From: Lingula anatina | Lineage: Eukaryota > Brachiopoda > Lingulata > Lingulida > Lingulidae | DNA: 28,010 nt | Direction: 5' to 3' | NCBI RefSeq assembly: GCF_001039355.2 | Contig: NW_019775815.1 | Span: 110,994 to 139,003 of the forward strand | Part shown: positions 11,613-22,529 of the stretch, one piece after another | Layout: each line of letters starts with the position of its first letter | How positions within the stretch are numbered: the stretch's first letter is position 1 | Translations under genes and position numbers: made by a program | Notes under the pieces: model-generated | The model's database searches: none | What the model saw: the letters and a program-made list of their open reading frames with translations, nothing else | What the model was told of the DNA's origin: nothing

Positions 11613-12547
11613 CATTTTCATTCTCCGTCACATGTGAGTTTTCAGGTATGACAATACTTTGATAGAACTGGACTCGGGTAAAGGCCATACTGGGTTGGGA
11701 ATACAAAATGAATGTTAGTTCAAATTGGTATAAATATTCAAAGAACATTGAGGTTTATTTTCTTATAACGATGCTTATGTAATCTCTTATAATCTGCAAA
11801 CACGTAGCTCTTTGGCTCTAGTGAATCTATAATCGTATTGTATTCTTATAATGTGTTTTCCATCCTTGCTTGGCAGGTACTATGCTAGATAAGTGTCTCT
11901 GTTTGGCGTAATTAAAGCAAATCCAATTCCAATATTAACGATGCTATCTCAGTCCGTCGTGCTCGGGTGCACTCGAACCAAAATCACATTTTGTCGTGTC
12001 TGAGCATGTCTTATACAAGAAAACCCGGATTCATAGGACGTGACCCCTTTGTTTTTATGATGTTTTCCAATTTACAATGTTCTTAAATTGCCATTGCTTT
12101 TTTCATACATTATGTCTTTCATGCTATTCGCATTGCGAGTCTCACGGAATGTTGTGCTTCGATGCATATTGCCGTCAATAAAAGGGGGGTATTGCTCTTT
12201 TAATTTGTAAATGCGACAATTCTTCGTTGCCACAGTGATGTACTTAATCATTATAACAATGTAGTCAATATTTTGGTATAGCGATGGTATAGGCTTACCC
12301 TGTACATAACTTTGCCAAAAACTGCCGTGTAATTAACAGCAGTGTGTTTGTAATCCAATTGATGTATTTAACAACATTTCCCAAGACAAATTGTGTATTG
12401 GTTCTATTAATTGAGAAAAAGTTACTTACTCAAGATTGTTAAGTTTCAGACTGTTTATGTGCTATCAAAATCTTGTCCAATTGTAAACCCTGTAAAATTA
12501 CAAGTACATCGGAATTCTTACCCTATGACACTTACGATTTTATGGTA
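11613..12547. other. non-coding DNA between the duplication and a MITE
   Basis: The sequence is AT-rich with open frames of at most 66 codons and no recognisable motif. A G-run near 12183-12188 is the only low-complexity tract. No gene or element ends are visible. Confidence 0.55.
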
Positions 12548-12832
12548 CAAGGTGGTCCAAAATTTGTTTCCATTTTTTTTTGATAAAGTAGCATTTTCTG
12601 TTTAAAGGAAAACTTAACGATTTTTTCATTGATATGTCTTACAGACATGTAAATTTTATGTGGTATATTTTTTTCCTCCATTTTGTGAGCACTTACCTAT
12701 AGTTAATCATGTGTTCAATCTAAGCCCTTGTGGTGTTGCTCCTACTGATGAATAACAGTATACATGTCCACCTCTTAATTTTCTTTTTGATGATAGGATA
12801 ATAAAATGGATATATCTTTTTGGACCACCATG
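12548..12832. mobile_element. 285-bp Tc1/mariner-type MITE flanked by TA
   Basis: The left end CAAGGTGGTCCAAAA (12548-12562) and the inverted right end (reading inwards, CATGGTGGTCCAAAA) match at 14 of 15 bases. Weaker similarity continues inwards through TTTCCATTTT and TATCCATTTT. TA sits immediately outside both ends (12546-12547 and 12833-12834), which is the target-site duplication made by Tc1/mariner transposases, and a GGTGGTCCAAAA-like end is typical of mariner elements. The interior is AT-rich with no transposase fragment, so it would depend on a full-length relative elsewhere. The open frames overlapping it (12411-12605 and 12720-12959) cross the element ends and are not genes. Confidence 0.72.
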
Positions 12833-14136
12833 TATTTGTCTTACGAAGATCACTATATAAATTTAATTCCAAAATATACGGCGTATTTTCAATATACCAT
12901 CTCTTAATCGTATGGTTCATTTGAAGGTAAAGCAAACTGCGAAGATCCAAAACGTTCACATTTATTCATGGGTTTACATGTCGCTTTCAAAAATCTCATA
13001 GGTTGGTATGCTTCTTAGAGTTGTTTTCATAGCAAAAAAGAGAAGTGCCCTCTGATGGCCACAAATAGTGTTGTTTTCAGTTTTAGTTACGTACATGTAA
13101 CTTTATTGCGTCACTACGCCCTGTGAGGTATTCTATTAAACATCTAATATATCGGCTATTTGGTAATTATGACGGTCGTGGGCTCAAAAATGTTTCATTT
13201 CGATTTTCTGGCTAAATTGTATAATTTCGCACACAAATCACATCTAATCGTAGATACACAAGTTTACTAGGGACTTAAGTGTCTGTCTGAATAAACCCCA
13301 AATTCCAAGAAAAGTATAGATTCTCACGTTCAAGACACAGTCGTGCTTCTGGTGTCAGTATGTGAGAATGAAAATATTGGGTTTTCTTCCATCCCTTGCC
13401 GTGTACGACGAAAGTAAGAACCAGCACAACACATGCTTCATGTCTGTAATCATACATTGTCGTAATTATTTTTTTCCTATTTCGTTCTCTTTTATAAACA
13501 TGTTGTGTTGACATATTTGTATGTGTACTGAATGACCTATTAAGTGTACAGCAAATACCTACCCATTCGTTTATGATGGCAATTAAAGTACGTGTGAAGC
13601 ATTACCGAGTTACTAAACAGGATAACAAAGTTATAAAATTCAATTGTAGCAAATGGAGCTGAAATTAACAGGCTTTTGGTATCCTGTGGATGGGGGATTA
13701 ATGCACCATATATTTGTTTCATATCGTAATTTCTATTGGAATGAGATTTTATTATGAGATATATTATTGTGAAAACGGCAGTTGCATAATTAAAAGATAT
13801 GCATATTATACAGTCAATAAGTTCACCGGAAAAATTGCTGGTACAGATAAAGCACTTTTGTGTGTTGCTTTATCTCCTCGGCATTTACGTGAATTACAAA
13901 CAGCTTGCATCAAGGTATTTGGCCTCCATGAACGTTTCACGGTAATAAACGTACAGAATAAGTGATAACATCAAGAAATATAGAACGTTACATGCATGCT
14001 TCGAAAGATGGTATAGAAACAACTTTCGGAAATTCGAGCTAGTGACTGCAGTAATTTTAATTACTTAAAAGTACATTATGTAATTAATCTGGCCTGTATC
14101 TGAAACTTACGACTCGTTCCCAATGAAATTATATAT
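12833..14136. other. non-coding DNA between MITEs
   Basis: The stretch contains TACATGTA at 13092-13099 and a CTCF-like site at 13044-13062. The 83-codon plus frame at 13714-13965 opens with TTG and shows no domain I recognise. The 79-codon minus frame at 13275-13514 also lacks recognisable motifs. No splice-paired exons stand out. Confidence 0.5.
13044..13062 (-). promoter_or_regulatory. CTCF-like motif
   Basis: On the minus strand the core CCATCAGAGGGCAC matches the bilaterian CTCF consensus CCASYAGRKGGCRS at 13 of 14 positions; the mismatch is T at the first S. The flanking bases (GTGG before, T after) also fit. A single match in 28 kb of AT-rich DNA is notable but not decisive. Confidence 0.3.
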
Positions 14137-14448
14137 CAGATAAACACGCCACCACCTGGCGATGAGTAGAATACAGGAAAGCTGGCGGTCATGCGAGTAA
14201 GTTGGAAACAAGAGGAAGCGTGTTAATTAGGTAATCTGATTGCATTCAGCGAGAGTCCCGCGGAGTTGGATCGATCTACATAGCACGATACACTTACTTT
14301 TATTGGAAATGGGTCCTTTTAAACGCTAATAATGTATGCCAGTTGTATAGAATGTTGGCATAAACAACATTGTATATCAACGCAATAAAGGGACTATCTG
14401 TCAGATAATAACAGATAAACACGGCTCCCCTAGCGTTGAGTAGAATAC
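14137..14448 (+). repeat. pair of imperfect 38-bp direct repeats
   Basis: Bases 14137-14174 and 14412-14448 both start CAGATAAACACG and end GAGTAGAATAC. They agree at about 33 of 38 aligned positions, including one gap. The DNA between them is unique. The ends could be remnants of a duplicated segment or a very short LTR-like element, but I see no terminal dinucleotides or target-site duplication to decide. Confidence 0.55.
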
Positions 14449-14587
14449 GTATGTTAATTCATCTTCCTTTTCTGACTTTTTTAAATGAGCAATTTCTGCA
14501 CCACATATTTTATAAGATCTGGACCATTTTTCTTGTTTCTGTGAGTATGATAGTGATGTGTCACATGAGTGATATTTCCTCAGACAA

Positions 14588-14871
14588 CCCGCACGAAAAC
14601 GAAGTAGATACTCCGGCGCAGTAGACTACTGCAATCATACTGCAAATATGCTTCAAATCTGCTTCGATTTGGGAGCTAATTAGCATATTTGAAACATGCT
14701 TCTATCATGCTGCTAATCTACTGCATTAATGTTCCTCCTCTGTACAACCCTATGTAAATTTTGAAGTAGAATTGCAGTAGGCTATACTGCATTTCTACTG
14801 CAAATATGCTCCACACCACTACTGCGTTAATGCTTCTTTGCTACTTCGATACTACTGCATTTTTGTGCGGG
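14588..14871. mobile_element. 284-bp MITE with CCCGCAC ends and repeated TACTGCA motifs
   Basis: The terminal inverted repeats begin CCCGCAC and match at 17 of the first 20 bases. Inside, the heptamer TACTGCA or its complement occurs seven times: 14627, 14638, 14719, 14773 (inverted), 14785, 14796 and 14853. TACTGCAAATATGCT occurs twice (14638 and 14796). GCAGTAG-A-CTACTGC at 14618-14632 is a perfect palindrome. Repeated short motifs near both ends are typical of transposase-binding sites in hAT, P and related elements. No target-site duplication is visible, so the superfamily cannot be assigned. There is no coding capacity. Confidence 0.68.
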
Positions 14872-16198
14872 AAGGTATTATTTTTCTTTGAGATAATCAT
14901 GCATAAATATTGCACATGAAAAAGTACTTCTTTAATGTCTTTAAAACCTTCACTTTGCTTTTAACTTCAAAAGCCTTCAATCAGATTTTCAGTTTTTGAT
15001 ACAGTCAAAGAATAACCCACACCATTTGCTTGCAAAGGGTTTTGTCTGACATTTATGACGCCAAAAGGAAGCCTTACTATCTTTTACGTTCACTCCTGTG
15101 CTTATTGCTGTCACTTGGTTTTAATGCACTTCACTTCACGTGATTTACTTTGAGTCCGATAAAATTTCTGGCACATTTCTTTTTCTACTAATTGGCTCAT
15201 TCAAATGAATAGTTTTACCGAATGCCATCATCACACGCTATTGTATATTCTACAATGTGTAATTCAACTAAACATAGGTATAGCATTTCATTAACCATGT
15301 ATTAGGATACGTGACATAGGCTTTAATCATGTACGTTACACTAGGCGTCTTTTCATCAATTATATACATATACTATTACGGTTAGAAAACATGTTTTTAT
15401 TGCGCCTTTTGTCATTTTAGTGGAAGCGAAGGCTTTCCCACGCAAAATCTAAAATGCCAACTTCCATAATACTGTTCGTAAAACAATTCCAGTTATCCAA
15501 TTTTCTCAATGCACATGTTATAAATTAAAGTGACGCACATCTTAGATTTCGTATAAATGTAGCATGGAACACGAATGTAATACAATTCTTGGAATATTAT
15601 TAAAGTTCTTTATTGATGACCAATCTGCTGATTTTGACAATGAACCCGCTTCGTTTACGGATGATTCATTGGTACAATAACATGACTGACAATTGGCTCA
15701 CCCATTTGAGAAAAACAGAGTAAATTGGCAGCCAATATTATGATTATCTACGTGTACTAGAGTTGTAAACATCCTTCTTCCTGTCAGGGCGAGGACTCCA
15801 GACGATGACTTGTCCTGAATTCCTATGTGAAGCTCGACTTTATGATATGAGACCAATCATAAATGTTGAGACTGACACTGGATAAAATGATACCGTTTGT
15901 ACGTGTAATTGACAGAACATGCTGAGAGTTGCTTTCCTTATGTAAATCCACTCCCCGGAGAGTTCTTTTTAGTTTGCCAATTACAATGTTTTCGAATTTC
16001 TAGACAGATGGAAGCTTTGTCTGACATGTAATGATTTTTGGGGATGAGTCCCCGTTGAAGTAAGGCTTATCGAGGACAACACATATCTGACTGAAGGTAT
16101 TTCAAATTTTACCTTTGTTGAGTCGAATAGCTCACGTTACAACAGCAAAGGTGATAATTATAAAACACAAAGCTGGGATGTTTCGATACGATTAACCT
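14872..16198. other. AT-rich non-coding DNA
   Basis: No open frame of 60 codons or more occurs here on either strand, so coding potential is very low. A compact hairpin GGGGA-TGAG-TCCCC lies at about 16038-16051 with no terminator or SECIS features around it. I see no transposon ends. Confidence 0.6.
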
Positions 16199-16345
16199 GG
16201 CCCCGTAACTCGAAAGCATCGCGCATTGCGACCGAACGCAAGCATCTGGATTCCAAAACTCGCCCATACTCGCCCCATATAATACACTGTACAGCCTCTA
16301 TTTGATATCGCTATTCGTGATGCTTTCGAGTTCCTATACGGGGCC
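16199..16345. mobile_element. 147-bp inverted-repeat element with GGCCCCGTA ends
   Basis: The left arm (16199-16223, GGCCCCGTA then ACTCGAAAGCATCGCG) is repeated in inverted orientation at 16316-16345. The right arm has 5 extra bases between the two blocks and one mismatch. Over 24 aligned bases the arms are otherwise identical. The roughly 92-bp centre is unique and richer in CpG than its surroundings. A small MITE is the likely origin, but I see no clear target-site duplication, so the exact ends and superfamily are open. Confidence 0.55.
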
Positions 16346-18078
16346 CTAGACCTAAGCCTTCATCAGACTGTTGTAAGTAGATGTTGTTACTCACTGACTG
16401 CTAAGTGCTACAGCGGCTAATATTGCCTCTTTTGTTTTATAATTATCAAATATGATCCCACTACCAAGTTAATAAACCATTTTGCTCAAAAGCAAAATTG
16501 TAGTATTGAATGAGTAGGAATGAAATATAATAATACAATAAAATTCAACAGGTTAATGTATGAATAAACATAGCCTGAGATAAAACATGACAGGTATAGT
16601 TTCGAAAAAGAGTGTATTAGCAAAATGCAATGTGTATTCATCTGAGTTACAGCTCTTCCCAACAATGTTTAGGGCTCTGATATTTGGTTTTCTCCCCCCC
16701 CCCCAATAAATTCCCTCTCCGCTTACACTTACACGTTCGTCACGGAAGCCGTTAAAGAGTTACCTTCACAAGAGCACAGCTCTTCTAGGAAATGTGATCA
16801 ATAGCTTTGAAACCGAAGCAATTTCTTGACTGACAACAATTTGGCGGGATAATAAAACACGCAAATACAAACAGGATCCTCACCTCAGGCGTGACACTCA
16901 GCTCTTTGTTGAACCAAACAAAAAAGCACTGTTAATCGATACTAGCGCTTCGACAAATGTTAACTAGCTGAGAAGATTCTCGGTAAAATGAAAGGATAAG
17001 GTTCCATGCACCATGAATAAGGATAACGTTTGCGTATAACAGTGAGGCCAAAAAGCCCTACCTAAATGTTCACCCTAAGCATTTAAAGATACCATACTGA
17101 ATATATTGTTTAAATTTGATTTTGTCACAAAGGATTTCAAGCTAAAAACATAGATGTGTTTATGATGTAACTTATATTATCAGTAAATGTCAGCACACAT
17201 GATGACTGAATCCACTCTTGTATGTAACAAACTTTTACTAACACTCGAACCCTATTAAAAATCCTAAATTTGAAAAAAAAATTATACATTTGCCAACCTA
17301 AATAATTGTCGGGGAATAAATATTTCAGATTCGTACTTAGCATCACATTCTGTCCCGTATAGGACCTGTTAATAAGAAGATTGGGCTAAGTCTGCCCTGT
17401 ACATAAAGGTAGTAAGAAATCTTTTGTCCGATTTTCCAAAACTGGTTGTACCGATCCACTTAATACTCCTAGATTTTATTCCTTACCAGAAGTATATTTT
17501 CTGGCTTATTTTGTCCACGAACTAACACCTGTACTCCCAAAATTTTCCATGGAAACTATATCGCCCCCTACCTTACTAATTTCCAAGAAATCATTGCAGT
17601 AGTATAATACCCTATAAAAAAAAAACAAAGTACTTTTTAGTCCTGTTGATGTCATTTTAAAATCTGTTTTATTATTGCTGCAGCTGGCAGGTAAACGAAA
17701 TGATAAACCTATAGGGTGATTTGTAAATTCAGGCCGCCTAATGAATTTCATTTCCGCATCGTTATGATGGATGGAGAGAAAGGGAAAAAGTATCAAGAAA
17801 GCAATTGCAGCAATGACAATGGTTCATAAAATGAGACCGTGATTATAGTATGCCTCCTGTTGTAATAGCGCATCTTACAGAACAATTTGCTCATCTTGAC
17901 CGTGTGAGTTCGCTTTCTTGATTTTTAAAATCACTGATATTTGATATTAGCTTTAAAACATTTTCTTGTTCAGAACCGTAACGGAAATAAAAACAGTTGC
18001 GTTCCTGTTGAAGGCTGATTGGATACAAAGTGAAGGTGACCGCCGGGTATCCTTCAGCTGGTATTTTTCTCTCCTACC

Positions 18079-18081
<3 letters not shown>
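16346..18081. other. non-coding DNA with a C11 tract
   Basis: A run of eleven C lies at 16694-16704. The longest frame (17506-17796, minus, 96 codons) has no recognisable motif. I see no transposon ends. An AGGGGGCG core on the minus strand (17562-17569) resembles the central part of a CTCF site with poor flanks. Confidence 0.5.

Positions 18082-18146
<65 letters not shown>
18082..18146. repeat. compound microsatellite (CT)16 - (CA)14
   Basis: A pure CT run at 18082-18114 is followed after CTT by a pure CA run at 18118-18146. Open frames that cross it encode Ser-Leu, Thr-His, Arg-Glu or Val-Cys repeats and are artefacts of the microsatellite. The compound structure suggests high length polymorphism. 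Confidence 0.97.
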
Positions 18147-18150
<4 letters not shown>

Positions 18151-18895
18151 GAAAACCAGCCAACAGATCACAAAACAAAGCCACCTATTGCCATAAGACA
18201 TAAGTCTGAACGCAAACGCCAGTTACAGATATCTTTATATGCTTTCTCAAAACTTGCTGACTTTTGCCAGATATCTGGCGGCTGCTTCTGTGAAACATCG
18301 TAAAGCACCCGATGGGTACCCTAACAGCGGCTTTGAAAAAATATTAAGGAATGAAGGCAAATCTTAGATGTTCCTTAAAAGAAAAGCCAATGGATCTTAT
18401 TTTTACTCGTATGGCCTACTCTTGGCTGTGAGTTATATCACGTTGCATCGACAAAAAGGTTAAAGGAACTTTTCTAATCGAATGGCAAGAATCAATACTT
18501 CATCGGACATGTTGCAAAATAATCTAGCAATTAAATTACTTTGAAAACATAAGAAACGACGCCCCCTGAGTTTTATTTTTGTTCTTGAATGAAGATGGAT
18601 GAAAACAAGTCAATGATTCATCATTGATGATTACGTTAGGTGTACTGTACAAAAACTTGTATTTGGACAATTGCTAGTTGTTTAAATTATTACATTGCAG
18701 CCTTAATGTACAGTTTTGGTGGATGTCACGGGTTTACAGTATTATCAATTCAAAGTTTGAAGAACTAAAGTAAGTAGTAATCAAGCAAGGTTCATCTAAC
18801 AAAATAAGATAAATGCAAGTTAGAGCGTCGAGAGTCGAAGTAAAAACATGTCACCATAATGTGGTTTCATAGTACCAGTCCCAAAACACGTAACG
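18147..18895. other. non-coding DNA
   Basis: No coding frame or mobile-element end is visible. GCCAGATATCTGGC (about 18266-18279) is a perfect 14-bp palindrome, and another AGGGGGCG core lies on the minus strand at 18560-18567. Confidence 0.5.
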
Positions 18896-19081
18896 TGTGT
18901 TAGAATGAAGTAATTTTTCTTCAGTCAAAAGCTTAATATTGAAATTTTGAATTTTGAAGTTTTACCCCCAATACTTCGATGTCTAACAGAACATCTTCAT
19001 CAGGATATATTGGAGGTAAAACTATTTCAATATTAAGCTGTTGACTGAAGAAAAATCACTTCATTCTTATACCATAACACA
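18896..19081. mobile_element. foldback element with about 60-70-bp inverted arms
   Basis: The left arm (18896-18973) and right arm (19008-19081) are inverted copies that share blocks such as TTTTTCTTCAGTCAA, AGCTTAATATTGAAAT and GTTTTACC-CCAATA. Two small indels separate them: about 12-14 extra bases in the left arm, and about 8 extra bases near the outer end of the right arm. The 34-bp centre read on the minus strand is CTGATGA, A, GATGT, an 8-nt loop, ACATC, then GAA. This resembles a decayed hammerhead core like those in Penelope-like elements. No reverse-transcriptase or transposase sequence is present. Confidence 0.6.
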
Positions 19082-20228
19082 GCTGATGAAATTATTCTCT
19101 GACAAGTTAAAAGAAAATTAAGCCAGCCTGAACAGTATTTGTTATTTTCAATGCCGTTAACCAATATCCGATTTGTCAAACGCGTCTTCTCTCCGAAAAG
19201 ATCGTTGACATGTAGGCACATTGACAGCCGGGCATATGTCACAAAGAAGACAGGTCTTTATCCCTATTTCTTCTCATACGTTACAGTACAACTGAGGTTT
19301 TTCTATTGAAAGAATTTGATTCATTATATCGGGATGATATTGAAAAAGGACAACCTCAGGTGTTCAAATCACAAGTCTCTATCGGGGCTTGTGAGCGCAG
19401 TGCTTTTATCCTTTGAAGGAACTTCAGTTTCTTTGAAGACGCATATGTCCCCGCAGGCGTGTTCTCATCGCATGCATTAGCAAGCTACTTTAAAGGTATT
19501 AAGAATGCAATGGATTCTGCATCTTTAGGAAATCCTCGTAAGATATGCCGTTTCTTCTTTATGAGAACAGCTGGGCATGTTCGGTATGGATCTTCGCAAA
19601 ATGACATATCTCTATCTTTTGAAAGCAATATAGGCTTGTTGCCACGACGGGAATCGGCTAATATCGTATAATTACTTGTCCTTGGTGTTATCACTGATTT
19701 CCATAGCAGATCATTGTTTAATCAATACTCAATTTCTCACAACATCGACGTTTTTCGATGATCTCCGGGAATATATTGTATATTATATTATGATATTTCG
19801 CCCAGCAGTGTTTCATTCAATATGCATTAATTTTACAAAGGCGAAAAACAGTCCTTCTATCTTTGCTATTATTTAGGCCCTTTATGTTTTATCCGTCGCT
19901 TTTGCAGCTCCGTTTCGTACATTTTTTCCGAGCTATAAGCTCAACATTAACGCCATAGGCCATCAGCACCTGATATGGCCACGCAAAGACTTTTTCTGGC
20001 ATCTTTAATCTGCCGTATTAATTTCCCTTTAATTTTTTACCTACTCAATACACTTGCAACGTATACAGGCGCACCCTGCTTCTTCCTGAGCTTCGGTTTT
20101 TGGCAGGGCATGTAGCTTGTTGACTGGGGGATTGCTATCAAGGAAAGGTAAACAAGAATCCACCATGCCCCTCAGGAACTGAAAAAATGAAGGCAACTAA
20201 ATATATCACCACCTATATCCGTCTGTAT
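19082..20228. other. non-coding DNA
   Basis: Frames at 19033-19242 (minus), 19459-19671 (plus) and 19485-19694 (minus) are 69-70 codons long with no recognisable motif. The last two are antiparallel shadows of each other. An imperfect hairpin, GGCCATCAG / CTGATATGGCC, lies at 19958-19980. Confidence 0.5.
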
Positions 20229-20413
20229 TACCGGTGTGACAGGAATGGTAGTCCTAGAAATGGAAGTCCGGGGTCTCTTAAGATTAGTACAGGTTAGGTT
20301 TAGTCGGAGTATTGGGGTTAGTATATGGGACGAATGTCACCTGCACAAAGTAATGGGAAGCGGACCACAATATCCTAGCCTAGTAGCGGACTACCATTCC
20401 TGTCACACCGGTA
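20229..20413. mobile_element. 185-bp MITE with perfect 26-bp terminal inverted repeats
   Basis: The first 26 bases (starting TACCGGTGTGACAGG) and the last 26 are exact inverted copies. The 133-bp interior is unique, with no transposase coding. The 64-codon frame at 20236-20430 that spans it is an artefact of the element. Perfect arms suggest a young insertion, or one under gene conversion. Flanking bases (GTAT on the left, TAAA on the right) do not give an unambiguous target-site duplication, so the superfamily stays open. Confidence 0.75.
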
Positions 20414-22310
20414 TAAAATTGGTAAAATAATACATGTAGTTGTTAGTGCTTAAGTCAGGTTGGGTTGCTTGAAGAATCGTTATTATTCTACCGAGAAGCC
20501 AGGTATGCTGAAAGGCCTGTAAAGCAGTATTAACTGTGTTTCCTCATGTAAACCTTTAATTATTTCAAAGATGATTAAAGTGTTGATAATATACATGGTT
20601 TATGGATACCATACTTTTTGCGTTATTATAGATGAAATTATTTTATTCTATGCCATTATTCATACCTTCATAAGTGTTTCTTTCCTTGCACGCACAAGAC
20701 AACACATTTTTTCTGATTGTGCCCAAATCTACCACAAGATGGCGCCAGAGACACGGTAAAATATTATTGGTGGTATATGTTATAATATGGCCTACTTTGA
20801 TTGACATTTTGTGTTATCCATTTATTAGCAATTGTTATCAGTTTCTTGTCCTTTTGTATCCATTCTTCACAATAAAGCACCAAGCATCATTCTATTTTGA
20901 AGACGTTTTGAAGCTTCACAAACACAATACTGGATATGATTATCATTTTGAGCATTATAAATGGCACTTGAAGGCGACAATCATCTAAATATTCATTTAC
21001 TCTGGATCTGTATTACAATATTTATCAACATGCGCTGAAACAATGCATATAGAACTTTGGATGTGAAGCATAATATTTCCAACAATAAGCACATTGTTTG
21101 GCGTTTTTATCGACAGTCCTTATAAGTGTTGATTAAACAATTGTAATGGCTGTCAAGTTTTCATAGCTCCACAGTGAACCTAACAGGGCAACTGAACACG
21201 CCTTCTTCCACCTGCTCAGAGCAAGTACAAAGTGCGCGTTTTATTTACTTTGTTACACTTAATGTTGATATTTAATACCAACGCAACGGTTGTATTTGGA
21301 AACCTATACTAATCTGCTCTGAGGAGGATAAACAGCTCCAGAGTGAGTACTTGTAATTAAGGTAATGTTTATTTTCAGTATAAAAAACATTCACGGCAAT
21401 CTGTGGTTTTTGATTGGGCATAAGGTTTCAGACTAGACCCCACATTTTGGAGTATTCAGTTTAAAGTGCTCTCCATCTGTAATGATAAGAGAGCGATGAC
21501 GAAGAAAATTACTGAGATATCACTGGTGTAGTTTTTGACCTTATGCATACCCAGATACCAGGTGAAGTTCTAGAAGATTACGAGAGTTTCCCGGAGAGCT
21601 AGAGAGGCAAAACGCACTTTCAGTAGCAGATCTAGATGTTAAGTACAAGTGTCGACCGTTCTCGTGATGGAGTGTTGATCATGGTGGTTTTGTTTGATCA
21701 ATTTGGTTGCCCTGAACAGGTTTGGTATTAGAAATGAAAGCACTTTGACACACCATCCTATACCAGTGCACACTCTCGGTCAAATCCAATAAAATGAGTG
21801 TAGTAAGAAAATTTGCCTGGGATCAGTACTCAGTGGACACGTGCACTCAGAGAAAGACCGTTTAGATCATTTAATTCCGCACTACAGGGTATCCAATATA
21901 TTTCAAATATATTCCGTACACCGTACGTCTTATTATCAAGTCAGATGAGCCTTTTTGTATATCAAATGCGTTTATACTATAGCATCGTTTTTCTCTTCTT
22001 CGAAATTTCTACTCGGAAAAACTATAACCACATGTCTTGTTAGGCAACTAATGATATCCTGTAGATTTACCACACGTAGAGAAAAACTAACCCACCGTTT
22101 TTTATGTCAAAAGGCAAACAAAATGTGCTTCTTTAACATTTGTTTTCCTTCTTTAAATGAAGCCGCTTACAAGGACTTAAAGCGACAATTTTTTTTAATC
22201 GGTGGAGTGACAAAAGCGGGTCTATGTATGAAGCGCCAGACGCACGCCCATGTGGCAGCATATTTTAAGACCAAAAAGAAAAGAAAAAAAAGAAATTGAC
22301 GTGTAAGTTG
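20414..22310. other. AT-rich non-coding DNA
   Basis: TACATGTA lies at 20431-20438, just outside the MITE. A CTCF-like site is at 20732-20746. Frames of 104 codons (20674-20988) and 114 codons (21955-22299, the longest in the window) lack any recognisable domain, and the second ends in a Lys-Arg run from an A-rich tract. Short similar words (AGCTCCACAGTGA near 21165 and AGCTCCAGAGTGA near 21333) may be a diverged duplication or chance. Confidence 0.5.
20732..20746 (+). promoter_or_regulatory. CTCF-like motif
   Basis: CCACAAGATGGCGCC matches the CTCF consensus CCASYAGRKGGCRS at 13 of its 14 positions; the mismatch is A at Y. The AGATGGCGCC core is of the type favoured by bilaterian CTCF. Function is inferred from the motif alone. 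Confidence 0.3.
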
Positions 22311-22520
22311 AGCCTTAGGGAGGCACGCGGCGCCTGTGTGACCTCGTCGGGTTTTTGGTGCCTCGCGGCTTGTTCTCCCTATAATACTTAGTCTATCGAT
22401 CGCTCGCGTCCTGTCGGGCTGTAGTTAAGTATCGGAACACCAACAGTGATAGCTTCCATGTTGAGGTGCAATCTCACCGCTTGATTTACAAAGAATTTGC
22501 CACCACGGAAAGGTAAATAC
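22311..22520. promoter_or_regulatory. CpG-dense islet with downstream splice-donor-like site
   Basis: About 13 CpGs fall within some 120 bases (roughly 22324-22440), against a CpG-poor surrounding. A donor-like AAG|GTAAAT sits near 22510-22517, followed by a strongly pyrimidine-rich plus strand. This would fit a non-coding first exon or a regulatory element read on the plus strand. On the minus strand one frame stays open for about 85 codons with no start codon and no family I recognise. An old GC-richer repeat is an equally good explanation. Confidence 0.25.
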
Positions 22521-22529
22521 AAAGTGTTA

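Noticed and set aside
16020-16060. ATGA near a GGGGA/TCCCC hairpin, considered as a SECIS element
   Set aside because: The quartet, the apical AA and the stem length do not fit the SECIS layout, and no selenoprotein frame is near.
17953-18201. Open frames on both strands with Arg-Glu, Val-Cys, Ser-Leu or Thr-His repeats
   Set aside because: They are translations of the (CT)n(CA)n microsatellite. The same applies to 24203-24475 over the (CT)25 run.
21955-22299. Longest open frame, 114 codons, plus strand
   Set aside because: It has no recognisable domain, ends in an A-rich Lys/Arg run and overlaps another frame. It is within chance length for about 28 kb of six-frame sequence.
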